From the NCBI RefSeq assembly GCF_014905395.1, contig NZ_BNDT01000001.1:124001-188000 (forward strand): a DNA stretch of 64,000 nt, written 5' to 3'. Under the pieces are notes generated by a model, which had not been told where the DNA came from, searched no databases, and saw only the letters and a program-made list of their open reading frames with translations. This DNA comes from Lactococcus taiwanensis. GTDB taxonomy: Bacteria; Bacillota; Bacilli; Lactobacillales; Streptococcaceae. Positions 46,132 to 55,142 of this stretch are shown here, one piece after another. The translations under genes and the position numbers were made by a program. Position 1 is the stretch's first letter. Every line of letters starts with the position of its first letter.

Positions 46132-46187
46132 AAAACATCAGAGCTACTACTGACCAAGCTGTCAGTAAAAAGTTCTGATGTTTTTTC
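46132..46187. terminator. uvrC terminator with a nested dispersed palindrome
   Basis: Outer stem AAAACATCAGAGCT (46132-46145) with AGTTCTGATGTTTT (46171-46184, one G-T pair). The apex is the palindrome copy at 46148-46167. T6 follows. Confidence 0.85.
46148..46167. repeat. Dispersed palindrome at a terminator apex
   Basis: TACTGAC-CAAGCT-GTCAGTA, perfect 7-bp arms. Confidence 0.85.
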
Positions 46188-46198
46188 TACTTTTTTAT

Positions 46199-46204
46199 TA
46201 TAAT
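46199..46204 (+). promoter_or_regulatory. mutY -10 element
   Basis: TATAAT ends 6 nt before the mutY ATG; no ribosome site; -35 weak. Suggests a leaderless mRNA. Confidence 0.45.
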
Positions 46205-46210
46205 AGAAAG

Positions 46211-47311
46211 ATGAAGCTAAGCAAAAAACAAGTGACAGCCTTTCAAAATTCACTTTTAGACTGGTATGATCAGCATAAGAAGCCACTCCCGTGGCGTAAA
46301 ACAACAGAGCCATATCAAATTTGGATATCGGAGATTATGTCTCAACAAACTCAAGTGGAGACCGTGATTCCTTATTTTGAGCGTTTTATGGCAAAATATC
46401 CGACGCTGATGGACTTAGCAACTGCTGATGATGCAGAATTGTTGAAACTTTGGGAAGGTTTAGGTTATTACTCACGAGCCCGCAATCTGAAACTGGCAGC
46501 GCAAGAAATTGTGACCAATTTTGACGGAATTTTTCCTGAGCATTTGTCAGATATTCAGTCATTAAGGGGGATTGGCCCTTACACAGCTGCAGCCATTGCT
46601 TCCATTGCTTATGGTCAACCTGAACCCGCAATTGATGGAAACCTTATGCGCGTGACGAGCCGTGTTTTTGAAATGACTGACGATATTTCCCAAGCAAAAT
46701 CGCGCAAAGCATTCGATGAAGTTTTACGAAAGCTGATTTCATCTGAACGTCCAGGGGATTTCAACCAAGCGCTTATGGATTTGGGCTCTACTGTCTGTAA
46801 GCCCAAAATTGCACTGTGTGCTGCTTGTCCCCTCGCCGAGTTTTGTCAAAGTCGAGCTAAAGGGGCCCAACTGAATTTTCCCATCAAAACGAAGAAAATA
46901 AAGCAAAAGGATCTCTATTTTACAGCCTTTGCACTTCAAAATGCTGCGGGAGAATATTATCTAGAAAAACGGCCTGAGTCTGGACTTCTGGCCAATATGT
47001 GGACTTTTCCGCTGACCAAGTTGTCAGGAGAAGATTTTGAGAAAATAGTTACTGACGGAGCTGTCAGCAACAACGCCCTCCTGCCTGAGTTGCCAGAAAG
47101 TATTTCCAAGCTGACTTATGTCGGAAATTTCACACATATTTTTTCACATCAAAAATGGCATATTGTGCTGGTCAAAGCTCAGCCAGAAGAACATTTCCAA
47201 CTTACCGAAAATCATCTATCAGAAGAAAAAATGTGGCTGACCGATCTGTCAGCAATACCACTTGCTGGCCCTCAAGTTAAAATGTTCGAAATGTTGACCA
47301 AAGAAAAATAA
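46211..47311 (+). CDS. mutY: A/G-specific adenine glycosylase MutY
   Basis: Removes A mispaired with 8-oxoG. 366 residues: an HhH-GPD domain (G-I-G-P-Y-T-A-A-A-I near 120-129, catalytic Asp in A-I-D-G-N-L near 140), a 4Fe-4S cluster motif C-x6-C-x2-C-x5-C (near 196-212) and a C-terminal NUDIX-like domain recognising 8-oxoG. That last domain carries three copies of the dispersed palindrome (47011, 47050, 47236) in two reading frames. ATG 46211 starts M-K-L-S-K-K-Q; an upstream in-frame start at 46178 lies inside the terminator and is rejected. Confidence 0.93.
   Translation: MKLSKKQVTAFQNSLLDWYDQHKKPLPWRKTTEPYQIWISEIMSQQTQVETVIPYFERFMAKYPTLMDLATADDAELLKLWEGLGYYSRARNLKLAAQEIVTNFDGIFPEHLSDIQSLRGIGPYTAAAIASIAYGQPEPAIDGNLMRVTSRVFEMTDDISQAKSRKAFDEVLRKLISSERPGDFNQALMDLGSTVCKPKIALCAACPLAEFCQSRAKGAQLNFPIKTKKIKQKDLYFTAFALQNAAGEYYLEKRPESGLLANMWTFPLTKLSGEDFEKIVTDGAVSNNALLPELPESISKLTYVGNFTHIFSHQKWHIVLVKAQPEEHFQLTENHLSEEKMWLTDLSAIPLAGPQVKMFEMLTKEK
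47011..47028. repeat. Dispersed palindrome 1 in mutY
   Basis: CTGAC-CAAGTT-GTCAG strict core, read L-T-K-L-S-G. Confidence 0.7.
47050..47069. repeat. Dispersed palindrome 2 in mutY
   Basis: TACTGAC-GGAGCT-GTCAGCA, read T-D-G-A-V-S. Confidence 0.8.
47236..47253. repeat. Dispersed palindrome 3 in mutY
   Basis: GCTGAC-CGATCT-GTCAGC, perfect 6-bp arms, read L-T-D-L-S-A. Confidence 0.75.
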
Positions 47312-47391
47312 TTTTATTAATCATGTGAAAACACCAAGAAAGACTGAAAATTTGATATAATTGTAAGTATATTATTTCAAGGAGAATTTAA

Positions 47392-48810
47392 ATGACAACA
47401 ATTGATTTTGCAGCTGAAGTTGACAAACGTAAAGATGCGCTCATGGAGGACCTTTACAGTCTTTTACGCATCAATTCTGCAGAGGATAAAGCTCACGCTG
47501 ACGCTGAAAATCCTTTCGGGCCTGGCCCAAGAAAAGCTTTGGATGCTTTTTTAAAAATCGCTGAACGCGACGGCTATTCAACAAAAAATTATGACAACTA
47601 TGTTGGTCATTTTGAATACGAAAATGGTGCAGCTGATGATGCTGAAGTCCTTGGTATTATTGGACACTTGGATGTTGTACCTGCAGGTTCTGGTTGGGAT
47701 TCTGATCCATTTGAACCTGAAATCCGTGATGGAAATCTTTATGCCCGTGGCGCTTCAGATGATAAAGGCCCTACAATGGCTTGCTATTATGGTTTGAAAA
47801 TTTTGAAAGAGCTTGACGTTAAATTGAGCAAAAAAATTCGTTTCATCGTGGGAACTAACGAAGAAACGGGTTGGGCAGACATGGACTACTACTTCGAGCA
47901 TTGTGAATTACCAAAACCAGATTTTGGTTTCTCACCTGATGCTGAATTCCCTATTATCAATGGTGAAAAAGGAAATATTACTGAATACCTCCATTTCGCA
48001 GGGAAAAATGCTGGTGAAGTAGTGCTTCATTCATTCAAAGCTGGTCTTGCTGAAAATATGGTCCCAGAATCTGCTACTGCAGTGATTTCTGGTGCTAAAG
48101 ATTTACAAGCAGCGTTGGAAAAATTCGTAGCAGAACATGCAGATAAAAATCTCCGTTTTGACCTCGAAGAAGCAGAAGGAAAAGCAACAATTACACTTTA
48201 TGGTAAATCAGCACACGGTGCGATGCCAGAAAAAGGTGTAAATGGAGCAACTTACCTTACTTTATTCTTGAACCAATTTAATTTTGCTGATGGTGCTGCT
48301 GCTTTCATTAAAGTTGGAGCTGAAAAACTTCTTGAAGACCATGAAGGTGAAAAATTGGGAACAGCTTATGTTGATGAATTAATGGGTAATACTTCAATGA
48401 ACGCTGGTGTTTGGTCATTTGATGAGAATTCTGAAGGTAAAATCGCGCTTAACTTCCGTTTCCCACAAGGAAATAGTCCAGAACGTATGCAAGAAATCTT
48501 GGCTAAACTTGATGGTGTTGTTGAAGTTGAACTTTCAAAACATCTTCATGTTCCACATTATGTTCCAATGTCAGATCCCCTTGTGTCAACATTGATTGAT
48601 GTTTATGAAAAACACACTGGTCTTAAAGGCTACGAAACAATCATCGGTGGCGGAACATTTGGTCGTCTTTTGGAACGTGGTGTGGCTTATGGCGCAATGT
48701 TTGAGGGCGAACCAGACTCAATGCACCAAGCTAACGAAATGAAACCTGTCGAAAACATCTTTAAGGCAGCCGTTATTTATGCTGAAGCAATTTACGAACT
48801 CACAAAATAA
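47392..48810 (+). CDS. pepV: Dipeptidase PepV
   Basis: 472 residues, M20 zinc peptidase that cleaves dipeptides and some beta-alanyl peptides in the cytosol. The metal ligands are visible: H in G-H-L-D-V-V-P near 87, D in A-S-D-D-K-G-P near 119-120, E-E near 152 and a late His. The lid domain is present. AAGGAG precedes the ATG and a TATAAT (47356-47361) lies 30 nt upstream. High-expression codon use. Confidence 0.95.
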   Translation: MTTIDFAAEVDKRKDALMEDLYSLLRINSAEDKAHADAENPFGPGPRKALDAFLKIAERDGYSTKNYDNYVGHFEYENGAADDAEVLGIIGHLDVVPAGSGWDSDPFEPEIRDGNLYARGASDDKGPTMACYYGLKILKELDVKLSKKIRFIVGTNEETGWADMDYYFEHCELPKPDFGFSPDAEFPIINGEKGNITEYLHFAGKNAGEVVLHSFKAGLAENMVPESATAVISGAKDLQAALEKFVAEHADKNLRFDLEEAEGKATITLYGKSAHGAMPEKGVNGATYLTLFLNQFNFADGAAAFIKVGAEKLLEDHEGEKLGTAYVDELMGNTSMNAGVWSFDENSEGKIALNFRFPQGNSPERMQEILAKLDGVVEVELSKHLHVPHYVPMSDPLVSTLIDVYEKHTGLKGYETIIGGGTFGRLLERGVAYGAMFEGEPDSMHQANEMKPVENIFKAAVIYAEAIYELTK

Positions 48811-48853
48811 GCGATACAGATAGACAAGTTTAGATAAAATTTTTAGTGACGGA

Positions 48854-48888
48854 ATGACCTGATGGCTTAGCTATCAGGTTCTATTCCT
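48854..48888 (+). promoter_or_regulatory. Leader hairpin before acpS
   Basis: GGAAT..ACCTGAT / ATCAGGT..ATTCC hairpin with a 9-nt loop, between pepV and acpS and without a T tract. It may be a weak pepV terminator or an acpS leader structure. Confidence 0.4.
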
Positions 48889-48908
48889 TTGGGAGATAGG
48901 AGAGAAAA

Positions 48909-49268
48909 ATGGTATTTGGTACGGGCGTGGACAACGTAGAACTTGCCAGAATTCAAAAGGCTTTAACACGTTCTGAACGCTTTGTTGAACAAGTCCTGAC
49001 ACCTGAGGAATTAGAAAAATTTAAAAGTTTTCATTCTAAGGCGCGCCAGACCGAATTCTTGGCAGGACGTTGGGCAGCAAAGGAAGCCTTTTCTAAGGCT
49101 TATGGTACGGGAATCAGTAAAGCCCTTGGGATGCACGATCTTGAAGTTAAAAATGATCATTTAGGGAAACCATATTTTTCAAAGCATCCCTTTGAAGGTG
49201 AAGTCCACCTCTCCATTTCACACAGTAACTTAGAAGCCGTTGCTTTTGTCGTTCTTGAAAAAAATTAA
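48909..49268 (+). CDS. acpS: Holo-[acyl-carrier-protein] synthase
   Basis: 119 residues. Transfers 4'-phosphopantetheine from CoA to acyl carrier protein. Signature G-T-G-V-D-N-V-E near 4-11 and [10 protein letters not shown] near 57-66. GGAGAG precedes the ATG. Upstream of alr as in many Firmicutes. Confidence 0.95.
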   Translation: MVFGTGVDNVELARIQKALTRSERFVEQVLTPEELEKFKSFHSKARQTEFLAGRWAAKEAFSKAYGTGISKALGMHDLEVKNDHLGKPYFSKHPFEGEVHLSISHSNLEAVAFVVLEKN

Positions 49269-49293
49269 GAAAGTGGCGGTAACGTCACTTTCT
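49268..49293 (+). terminator. acpS terminator
   Basis: 11-bp stem AGAAAGTGGCG / CGTCACTTTCT (one G-T pair), 4-nt loop; the following T-rich tail is short. Confidence 0.6.
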
Positions 49294-49402
49294 CTGTCTA
49301 TTTAGGCTAATAATTTAACAAGTTACAATCAAGAAAAAGTGTGCTCTACTGTGAAATAAATTTTATTTAACAATTGGTTCTATCATGGAAGGATTTAAAA
49401 AA

Positions 49403-50509
49403 ATGAAAGCTTCTCCGCATCGTCATACGACTGCTGAAGTTGATTTAGTAGCGATAAAAAATAATATTAAGAAATTTAAAAAATATCTTGGTCCCAAACC
49501 GCAGATTTGGGGTGTAGTCAAAGCGAATGCCTATGGACATGGAGCTGTTGCTGTCTCTCAAGCTATTGAAAAAGAGGTTGAGGGTTTCTGTGTTTCTAAT
49601 CTTGATGAGGCGCTCGAACTTCGAGAAAATCTAGTGACCAAGCCTGTACTCATTCTTTCAGGGATTGTACCCGAAACAGTAAATTTAGCGCTCCAGCATG
49701 ATATCACACTGACCGTCCCAAGTCTTGCTTGGCTTATACTTGTCGTTGCACAAGATATAGACCTTACAAAATTAAAAGTGCATGTTGCGGTGGATTCTGG
49801 AATGGGTCGTATTGGCGTGCGTGAGGTTGAAGAAGCAAATGCCATTATCGATACTCTTGATCGGTTTGGCATCACTTTTGAGGGAATCTTTACCCACTTT
49901 GCAACAGCAGATGAAGCAGACGAAGAAAAATTTAAACTCCAGCAGGAACGTTTTAGCGCTTTTCTCAATTCGCTCAGGCGTAAACCCCGCTATGTACATT
50001 CGACCAATACTGCATCTGCCCTATGGCATACTCACCAAGTTCAGGATATTGAGCGACTTGGAATTTCGATGTACGGTCTTAATCCGAGTGGAAAAACACT
50101 TCCTTTACCCTTCGAACTTGAGCCCGCGCTCTCTTTAAAAACAGAGCTAACCCATGTTAAACAAGTCCAGTCAGGTGAGACACTGGGATATGGCGCAACC
50201 TATGAAACTTCCGAAAGCACTTGGATTGGGACTGTATCCCTTGGTTATGCAGACGGTTGGACAAGAGCAATGCAAGGTTTTCATGTCTTAGTTGACGGGA
50301 AGTATTGTGAAATAGTGGGGCGGGTTTCAATGGACCAGATGATGATTAAACTTGACCAAGCTTATCCACTTGGAACCGTTGTGACGCTTATTGGAAAAGA
50401 CGGAGTGGCAGAAATTAGTGCCACAGACGTCGCAGATTGGCGGGGAACCATCAACTATGAGGTCCTCTGTCTTATTTCAGATCGTGTGGTGCGTGTTTAC
50501 AAGCGATAA
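49403..50509 (+). CDS. alr: Alanine racemase
   Basis: 368 residues, PLP enzyme giving D-alanine for peptidoglycan and teichoic acids. PLP-lysine motif V-K-A-N-A-Y-G-H-G near 39-47; second catalytic Tyr in the C-terminal domain (Y-G-A-T-Y near 258). I prefer ATG 49403, which has GAAGGA 8 nt upstream, over ATG 49385 with no ribosome site. Confidence 0.95.
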   Translation: MKASPHRHTTAEVDLVAIKNNIKKFKKYLGPKPQIWGVVKANAYGHGAVAVSQAIEKEVEGFCVSNLDEALELRENLVTKPVLILSGIVPETVNLALQHDITLTVPSLAWLILVVAQDIDLTKLKVHVAVDSGMGRIGVREVEEANAIIDTLDRFGITFEGIFTHFATADEADEEKFKLQQERFSAFLNSLRRKPRYVHSTNTASALWHTHQVQDIERLGISMYGLNPSGKTLPLPFELEPALSLKTELTHVKQVQSGETLGYGATYETSESTWIGTVSLGYADGWTRAMQGFHVLVDGKYCEIVGRVSMDQMMIKLDQAYPLGTVVTLIGKDGVAEISATDVADWRGTINYEVLCLISDRVVRVYKR

Positions 50510-50550
50510 ATAACAAAATTATTTCACAAGTGTTAAAAATAAGTTAAATG

Positions 50551-50643
50551 CTCATTTTTATCTCATAAAAATATTTACAAATCTCATTTTTATGTTAGAA
50601 TAAAGATAAGATATAAATGAGAAAGTACTAAGATAAAAATGAG
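50551..50643 (+). repeat. Repeated CTCATTTTTAT motifs around the spx promoter
   Basis: CTCATTTTTAT at 50551-50561 and 50583-50593 (the latter between -35 and -10), inverted ATAAAAATGAG at 50633-50643, and a shorter ATAAATGAG at 50613-50621. They flank -35 TTTACA (50574-50579) and -10 TAGAAT (50596-50601). Candidate operator for an unknown regulator. Confidence 0.5.
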
Positions 50644-50651
50644 GTGACCAC

Positions 50652-51092
50652 ATGATTAAGATATATACTGTAGCGTCTTGTAGTTCTTGCAAAAAAGCGA
50701 TGGACTGGATGGACAAGCATGAACTGCCCTATCAAGAAATTAATCTAATCACAGATCCGATCACTAAAGAAGATCTCTTAGAAATATTGGCTTTGACTGA
50801 ACACGGAACAGTCGACATTATTTCGCGGCGAAGTCAGGCTTATCAACGTCTCAATATTGATTTTGAGACAATAAAGCTAAATGAGCTCGTTCAAATCATT
50901 GAAGAAAATCGGACACTTTTGAGACGCCCCCTTGTTGTTGATGAGAAGAGGTTACAAGTCGGCTATAATGATGATGAAATTAGAAAGTTCTTACCACGCC
51001 CTCGTCGCAAAATTGAAATTGAAACAGCTAAAAAGCGTGTACTTGATCTGGAATGGCAAACTCCAAGTGACAACCATGAAATCAGTAGTTAA
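50652..51092 (+). CDS. Spx/ArsC family regulator (Spx paralogue)
   Basis: 146 residues, thioredoxin-like ArsC/Spx fold with the redox motif C-S-S-C-K-K-A near 9-15 and the R-R-P-L-V-V-D segment near 91-97. Spx proteins bind the RNA polymerase alpha subunit and redirect transcription under thiol or envelope stress; lactococci carry several paralogues. The tail beyond residue 115 is long and basic. GAGGTG precedes the ATG. The promoter is surrounded by repeated motifs. The stop lies in the terminator stem. Which paralogue this is cannot be told. Confidence 0.88.
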   Translation: MIKIYTVASCSSCKKAMDWMDKHELPYQEINLITDPITKEDLLEILALTEHGTVDIISRRSQAYQRLNIDFETIKLNELVQIIEENRTLLRRPLVVDEKRLQVGYNDDEIRKFLPRPRRKIEIETAKKRVLDLEWQTPSDNHEISS

Positions 51093-51108
51093 GGCTACTG
51101 ATTTTTTG
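51079..51108 (+). terminator. spx terminator
   Basis: 10-bp stem AAATCAGTAG / CTACTGATTT, loop TTAAGG, T6. The left arm is coding. Confidence 0.85.
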
Positions 51109-51213
51109 TTTGAAACTTATTAGTTTTAAAAATGGGTTAAAAACAGTAAAATAAGGATAAATTGTAATAAGCAAAATTTTCTAAAACTTGTTCCCTAAAG
51201 AAAGAAGGTAGAA

Positions 51214-52521
51214 ATGTTTGATCTATTGATTATTGGTGCAGGACCTGGTGGTATTGCATTGGCACATCATCTCAACCAAGCGGGTAAAAAGGTTGCGATT
51301 GTTGAAAATGATAAATGGGGTGGAACTTGTCCGAATTATGGCTGTGACCCTACAAAAATGATGATGGCAGTAGTGGAAGCTAAAAAACATGCTGAATGGT
51401 TACAAGGACAGGGAATTGTCGGAGAACCAAGTGTGAAGTGGGAAGAAATGCGGGCACGCAAGTTGAATTTAACAGATCCTTATGAGAAGGAGATGCTCAA
51501 GGGATTAGAAAAAGCAGGGGTTACCACAATTTATGGGACAGCTTCTTTTAACCGTAATGGAGATGTTGTCATCAACGAGAAAACGTATCAAGCCAAGCAA
51601 TATGTTATTGCGACAGGGAGTCGTCCGAAAAATCTTGCAATCAAAGGCTCGGAATTTTTAAAAACGAGTAATGATTTCTTAGCACTTCCTCATCTTCCAA
51701 GTCACATGACCTTTTTAGGAATGGGTCCTGTCTCACTAGAGCTTGCACAATTGGCGCACGCTGCAGGGACAAAGGTCACGATTATTTCACGGCATGAAGC
51801 GAAAATCGGTCACTTCGATCAAGAGATAGGAGATGTATTTATCGCCTCGCTCAAGTCAGAGGGGATCGAATTTATTGAAAATGTTTCAATAAATCAAGTG
51901 GTGCAAAAAGATGAAGGTTATCAAATCACGGATTCAAAAGGTTTTGAATTGGAGACAGGTCTGGTTGTTCTAGGGATTGGTCGTGAAGCTAACCTTAAAG
52001 ACCTAGCCCTTGAAAACGTGGAGGTCGCTGTGAATGCGCATGGAATTGAAGTTGATGAATTTTTAAGAACGACTCATCCCAAAATCTACGCGTTAGGAGA
52101 TGTTTTATCAAAAAAAGAAGGACATTTGACACCAGTATCCAGCTTTGAGAGCACTTATCTTGCTCGTTTACTTACGGGAAAAGAAGAAAAAGCCATCACC
52201 TATCCAGTAATCCCTTCTCTTATTTTTGGTCCAACCAAATTGGCACAAGTCGGGCGAATTTCAGGTGAGGATATAAAGGTAAAAATGCTTGATTTAACTT
52301 CTTGGTATACCTACAAGCGCATTAATGCACCTTTTGCAAAAATTAAGATAGCAGTCAATAATCGGAATGAGTTGGTAGGAGCCTCAACGGTTAGTCCTCT
52401 TGCTGATGAGGTGATTAATCTACTGACCGTGATGATTCAACAAAAAATTTCGCAAGCTCAGGCGGAGAGAATGATTTTAGGTTATCCAACAGTAGCAAGT
52501 GATTTAGAATATTATTATTAA
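51214..52521 (+). CDS. Pyridine nucleotide-disulfide oxidoreductase
   Basis: 435 residues, glutathione-reductase/lipoamide-dehydrogenase fold. FAD motif G-A-G-P-G-G near 8-13, redox disulfide G-G-T-C-P-N-Y-G-C near 36-44, NAD(P)-binding G-M-G-P-V-S near 169-174, second FAD motif A-L-G-D-V near 291, and a dimerisation domain. The C-terminus lacks the H-P-T-x-x-E motif of true reductases (it reads G-Y-P-T-V-A-S-D), so it may belong to the Merlike/YkgC-type group with another thiol substrate. AAGAAGG precedes the ATG. Confidence 0.8.
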   Translation: MFDLLIIGAGPGGIALAHHLNQAGKKVAIVENDKWGGTCPNYGCDPTKMMMAVVEAKKHAEWLQGQGIVGEPSVKWEEMRARKLNLTDPYEKEMLKGLEKAGVTTIYGTASFNRNGDVVINEKTYQAKQYVIATGSRPKNLAIKGSEFLKTSNDFLALPHLPSHMTFLGMGPVSLELAQLAHAAGTKVTIISRHEAKIGHFDQEIGDVFIASLKSEGIEFIENVSINQVVQKDEGYQITDSKGFELETGLVVLGIGREANLKDLALENVEVAVNAHGIEVDEFLRTTHPKIYALGDVLSKKEGHLTPVSSFESTYLARLLTGKEEKAITYPVIPSLIFGPTKLAQVGRISGEDIKVKMLDLTSWYTYKRINAPFAKIKIAVNNRNELVGASTVSPLADEVINLLTVMIQQKISQAQAERMILGYPTVASDLEYYY

Positions 52522-52537
52522 AAATTTTCTGGGGGTT

Positions 52538-52557
52538 TACTGACGGCTTGGTCAGTT
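52538..52557. repeat. Dispersed palindrome after the oxidoreductase gene
   Basis: TACTGAC-GGCTTG-GTCAGTT; same N6 as the copy at 14991. Confidence 0.8.
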
Positions 52558-52618
52558 ACTTCGAAAAATTAAGTCCTTAAAAAAACTACTTATAATTTTT
52601 TTAGAGTGACGTAAGCGA

Positions 52619-52636
52619 TCTGACCATATGGTCAGC
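52619..52636. repeat. Dispersed palindrome upstream of choQ
   Basis: CTGAC-CATATG-GTCAG strict core, a perfect 16-bp palindrome. Confidence 0.75.
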
Positions 52637-52666
52637 CCCTAAACATGACTTAGAAATGAGGAATTC

Positions 52667-53584
52667 ATGATTGAATTTCAAGACGTATCAAAGGCCTTTG
52701 CTCACAAAAAAATATTGGATCATGCTAATTTTGTGATTGAAGACGGTGAGTTTTTTGTACTTGTTGGACCAAGTGGGAGTGGCAAAACGACTACATTAAA
52801 GATGATCAATCAACTTGTTGCACACAGTGAGGGGAACATTTTGATTAACCATCAAGATGTGACCCAGACGAATCTGAGAAAACTTAGGCTTTCAATCGGC
52901 TATGTTCTTCAGCAAATTGCCCTTTTTCCCAATCTCACGGTGGCAGAAAATATTGCCTTGATTCCAGAGATGAAGGGATGGTCTAAAGACCAAATCGAAA
53001 ACCGCACTACAGAATTACTGGACTTGGTCGGACTCGCACCTACAGACTACGCCCACCGCTTACCCGCTGAACTTTCAGGGGGTGAGCAACAGCGCGTTGG
53101 AATTTTACGTGCAATTGCTTCTAATCCTGCCATTGTCTTAATGGATGAACCTTTTTCTGCGCTAGATCCTTTGTCTCGCAGACAACTGCAAATCTTTATT
53201 AAAGACTTGCAAAAGAAAATGCAACTGACCATTGTTTTTGTGACACATGATTTAGATGAAGCCCTTTATCTGGCAGATCGTGTGGCCGTGATGAATGAGG
53301 GACTTATTCAGCAAATTGCTGATCCTACCGCTATTTACTATCATCCCGCCAACGATTTCGTCAAAAATTTCTTTAAGGAGTCACAGCAAAATTTGTCAAC
53401 TGTTCGTGTTGATAATCTTTTACTGACAACGCCGTCAGTAGATGATGAGGCCTATGAAGTTGAGGCGGATACGCCTCTTTCAGATGTTGTTACAACATTG
53501 GCAAAAGGGGAGCACCTTAAGTACCAAGGAAAGCGCCTTGCTGCTGAGGATATTGTTACTTACATGGCAGGAGGTGGCTTATGA
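52667..53584 (+). CDS. choQ: Betaine/choline-type ABC transporter ATP-binding protein
   Basis: 305 residues. Walker A G-P-S-G-S-G-K-T-T near 34-42, signature L-S-G-G-E-Q-Q-R near 130-137, Walker B I-V-L-M-D-E-P near 150-156, switch His in T-H-D near 190. The short C-terminal extension (about 240-305) lacks full CBS domains and carries a palindrome copy (53421) read L-T-T-P-S-V. It overlaps the next gene by 4 bp (ATGA). Osmoprotectant (OpuC/Cho) family by its partner. Confidence 0.88.
   Translation: MIEFQDVSKAFAHKKILDHANFVIEDGEFFVLVGPSGSGKTTTLKMINQLVAHSEGNILINHQDVTQTNLRKLRLSIGYVLQQIALFPNLTVAENIALIPEMKGWSKDQIENRTTELLDLVGLAPTDYAHRLPAELSGGEQQRVGILRAIASNPAIVLMDEPFSALDPLSRRQLQIFIKDLQKKMQLTIVFVTHDLDEALYLADRVAVMNEGLIQQIADPTAIYYHPANDFVKNFFKESQQNLSTVRVDNLLLTTPSVDDEAYEVEADTPLSDVVTTLAKGEHLKYQGKRLAAEDIVTYMAGGGL
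53421..53440. repeat. Dispersed palindrome (in choQ)
   Basis: TACTGAC-AACGCC-GTCAGTA, perfect 7-bp arms, read L-T-T-P-S-V. Confidence 0.85.
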
Positions 53585-55083
53585 GTCAGCTTATTACCAC
53601 TTTTCAGAACCAACAAGGACAATTTTGGCAGGCCCTTCTTGAACATATCCAAATTTCACTGATTTCAATTTTTATTGCGTTACTTATAGGGATACCCTTA
53701 GCTTTGTTACTTAGACGTTATCCAAAGCTTGCAGAAGTGGTTTTACAAATTACTGGTATTTTGCAAACCATACCGAGTTTAGCCTTATTAGGCTTACTTA
53801 TTCCCTTTATCGGGATTGGTAGTTTACCCGCAATTGTGGCCTTGGTAGTCTATGCTATTTTTCCTATCGTCCAAAATACCTATACAGGACTCTCTCAGAT
53901 AGAGCCCTCTCTGATTGAAGCAGCTACCGCTTTTGGGATGAATCGACGAGAGCGTTTAATGAAATTTGAACTAAGCCTAGCCATGCCTTTTATCATGGCG
54001 GGGATTCGGACGAGTACAGTCATGGTTATCGGGACCGCAACACTAGCAGCATTAATAGGAGCAGGTGGCCTTGGTAATTTTATTCTTCTTGGAATAAATA
54101 TGAATGATGTTTCCCTAATCCTTATTGGGGCCATCTCATCTGCTTTATTAGCAATCCTCTTTAGCGCCCTGCTCAAATTGCTAGAAGGTGCGAAGATCAA
54201 AACTATTGTACTCAGTTTTTTTATCGGATTACTGATTTTGGGTGGTTCCTATTATCGCCCACACAGTGATACCCATCCGCAAATTACGATTGCAGGAAAG
54301 CTAGGAGCAGAACCTGATATTATTATCAACATGTACAAACTCTTGATTGAACAAGACAGTGATATCCGTGTTAATCTTAAAACCAATTTTGGAGATACTA
54401 CCTTTTTATATAATGCTTTGAAAGCAAATAAAATTGATCTTTATCCGGAGTATACGGGAACGATCACAAGTACTTTCTTAAAAAGTCCTGTGCAGTCCAC
54501 TGACCCGACAGTAGTTTGGCAAAAGGCTCAAGAGGGGATTAAGGCTTTGAATCATTTTGCCTATCTCTCACCCATGCAATTTCAAAATACCTATGCGCTT
54601 GCTGTTAAGACCGACTTTGCCAAAGCACATCATCTTAAAACCATTTCTGATTTAAAAAACGTTCCAGATTTGTCGGCCGGCTTTGATGTCGAGTTTGCCA
54701 ATCGGACTGATGGAAACATCGGTCTAAAGAAGGTTTATGGTTTGAACCTTAATGTGAAAACCATGCAAAGTAGTTTGATCTATAAAGCGCTCAACACAGG
54801 TGCTGTTAATGTGGCAGAAGTTTACTCAACAGACAGTCAGATAAAACAATATGGTTTGACAGTACTTGAAGATGACCAGAATCTCTTTCCACCTTATCAA
54901 GCTGCACCGATGATGAACGAAAGTCTACTTAAAAAATATCCTGAACTCAAGCAGATTTTGAATCAACTTTCTGGTAAAATCACAGCTCAGCAAATGATTG
55001 AAATGAATTATGAAGTCAATGTGAATCAGGCTAGTCCTGAAAAAGTGGCGCGTGAATTTTTAAAGAAAAATGGATTGATATAA
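53581..55083 (+). CDS. choS: Betaine/choline ABC transporter permease-binding protein fusion
   Basis: 500 residues. The first 210 are a permease with five to six membrane segments and the EAA-type loop (E-A-A-T-A-F-G-M-N near 113-121). One more membrane helix (about 207-222) tethers a C-terminal substrate-binding domain (about 232-500) of the OpuAC type (I-T-I-A-G-K-L-G-A-E, L-Y-P-E-Y-T-G-T). Such fusions take up glycine betaine, choline or carnitine for osmoprotection. Translationally coupled to choQ. Confidence 0.9.
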   Translation: MSQLITTFQNQQGQFWQALLEHIQISLISIFIALLIGIPLALLLRRYPKLAEVVLQITGILQTIPSLALLGLLIPFIGIGSLPAIVALVVYAIFPIVQNTYTGLSQIEPSLIEAATAFGMNRRERLMKFELSLAMPFIMAGIRTSTVMVIGTATLAALIGAGGLGNFILLGINMNDVSLILIGAISSALLAILFSALLKLLEGAKIKTIVLSFFIGLLILGGSYYRPHSDTHPQITIAGKLGAEPDIIINMYKLLIEQDSDIRVNLKTNFGDTTFLYNALKANKIDLYPEYTGTITSTFLKSPVQSTDPTVVWQKAQEGIKALNHFAYLSPMQFQNTYALAVKTDFAKAHHLKTISDLKNVPDLSAGFDVEFANRTDGNIGLKKVYGLNLNVKTMQSSLIYKALNTGAVNVAEVYSTDSQIKQYGLTVLEDDQNLFPPYQAAPMMNESLLKKYPELKQILNQLSGKITAQQMIEMNYEVNVNQASPEKVAREFLKKNGLI

Positions 55084-55110
55084 AAAAGAGGAGATATACT
55101 CCTCTTTTTA
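55083..55110 (+). terminator. choQS terminator
   Basis: 11-bp stem AAAAAGAGGAG / CTCCTCTTTTT, 5-nt loop, between convergent genes. Confidence 0.88.
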
Positions 55111-55142
55111 TTTTTTAGTAATGCTTGCTTGGTTGCAGTGCT

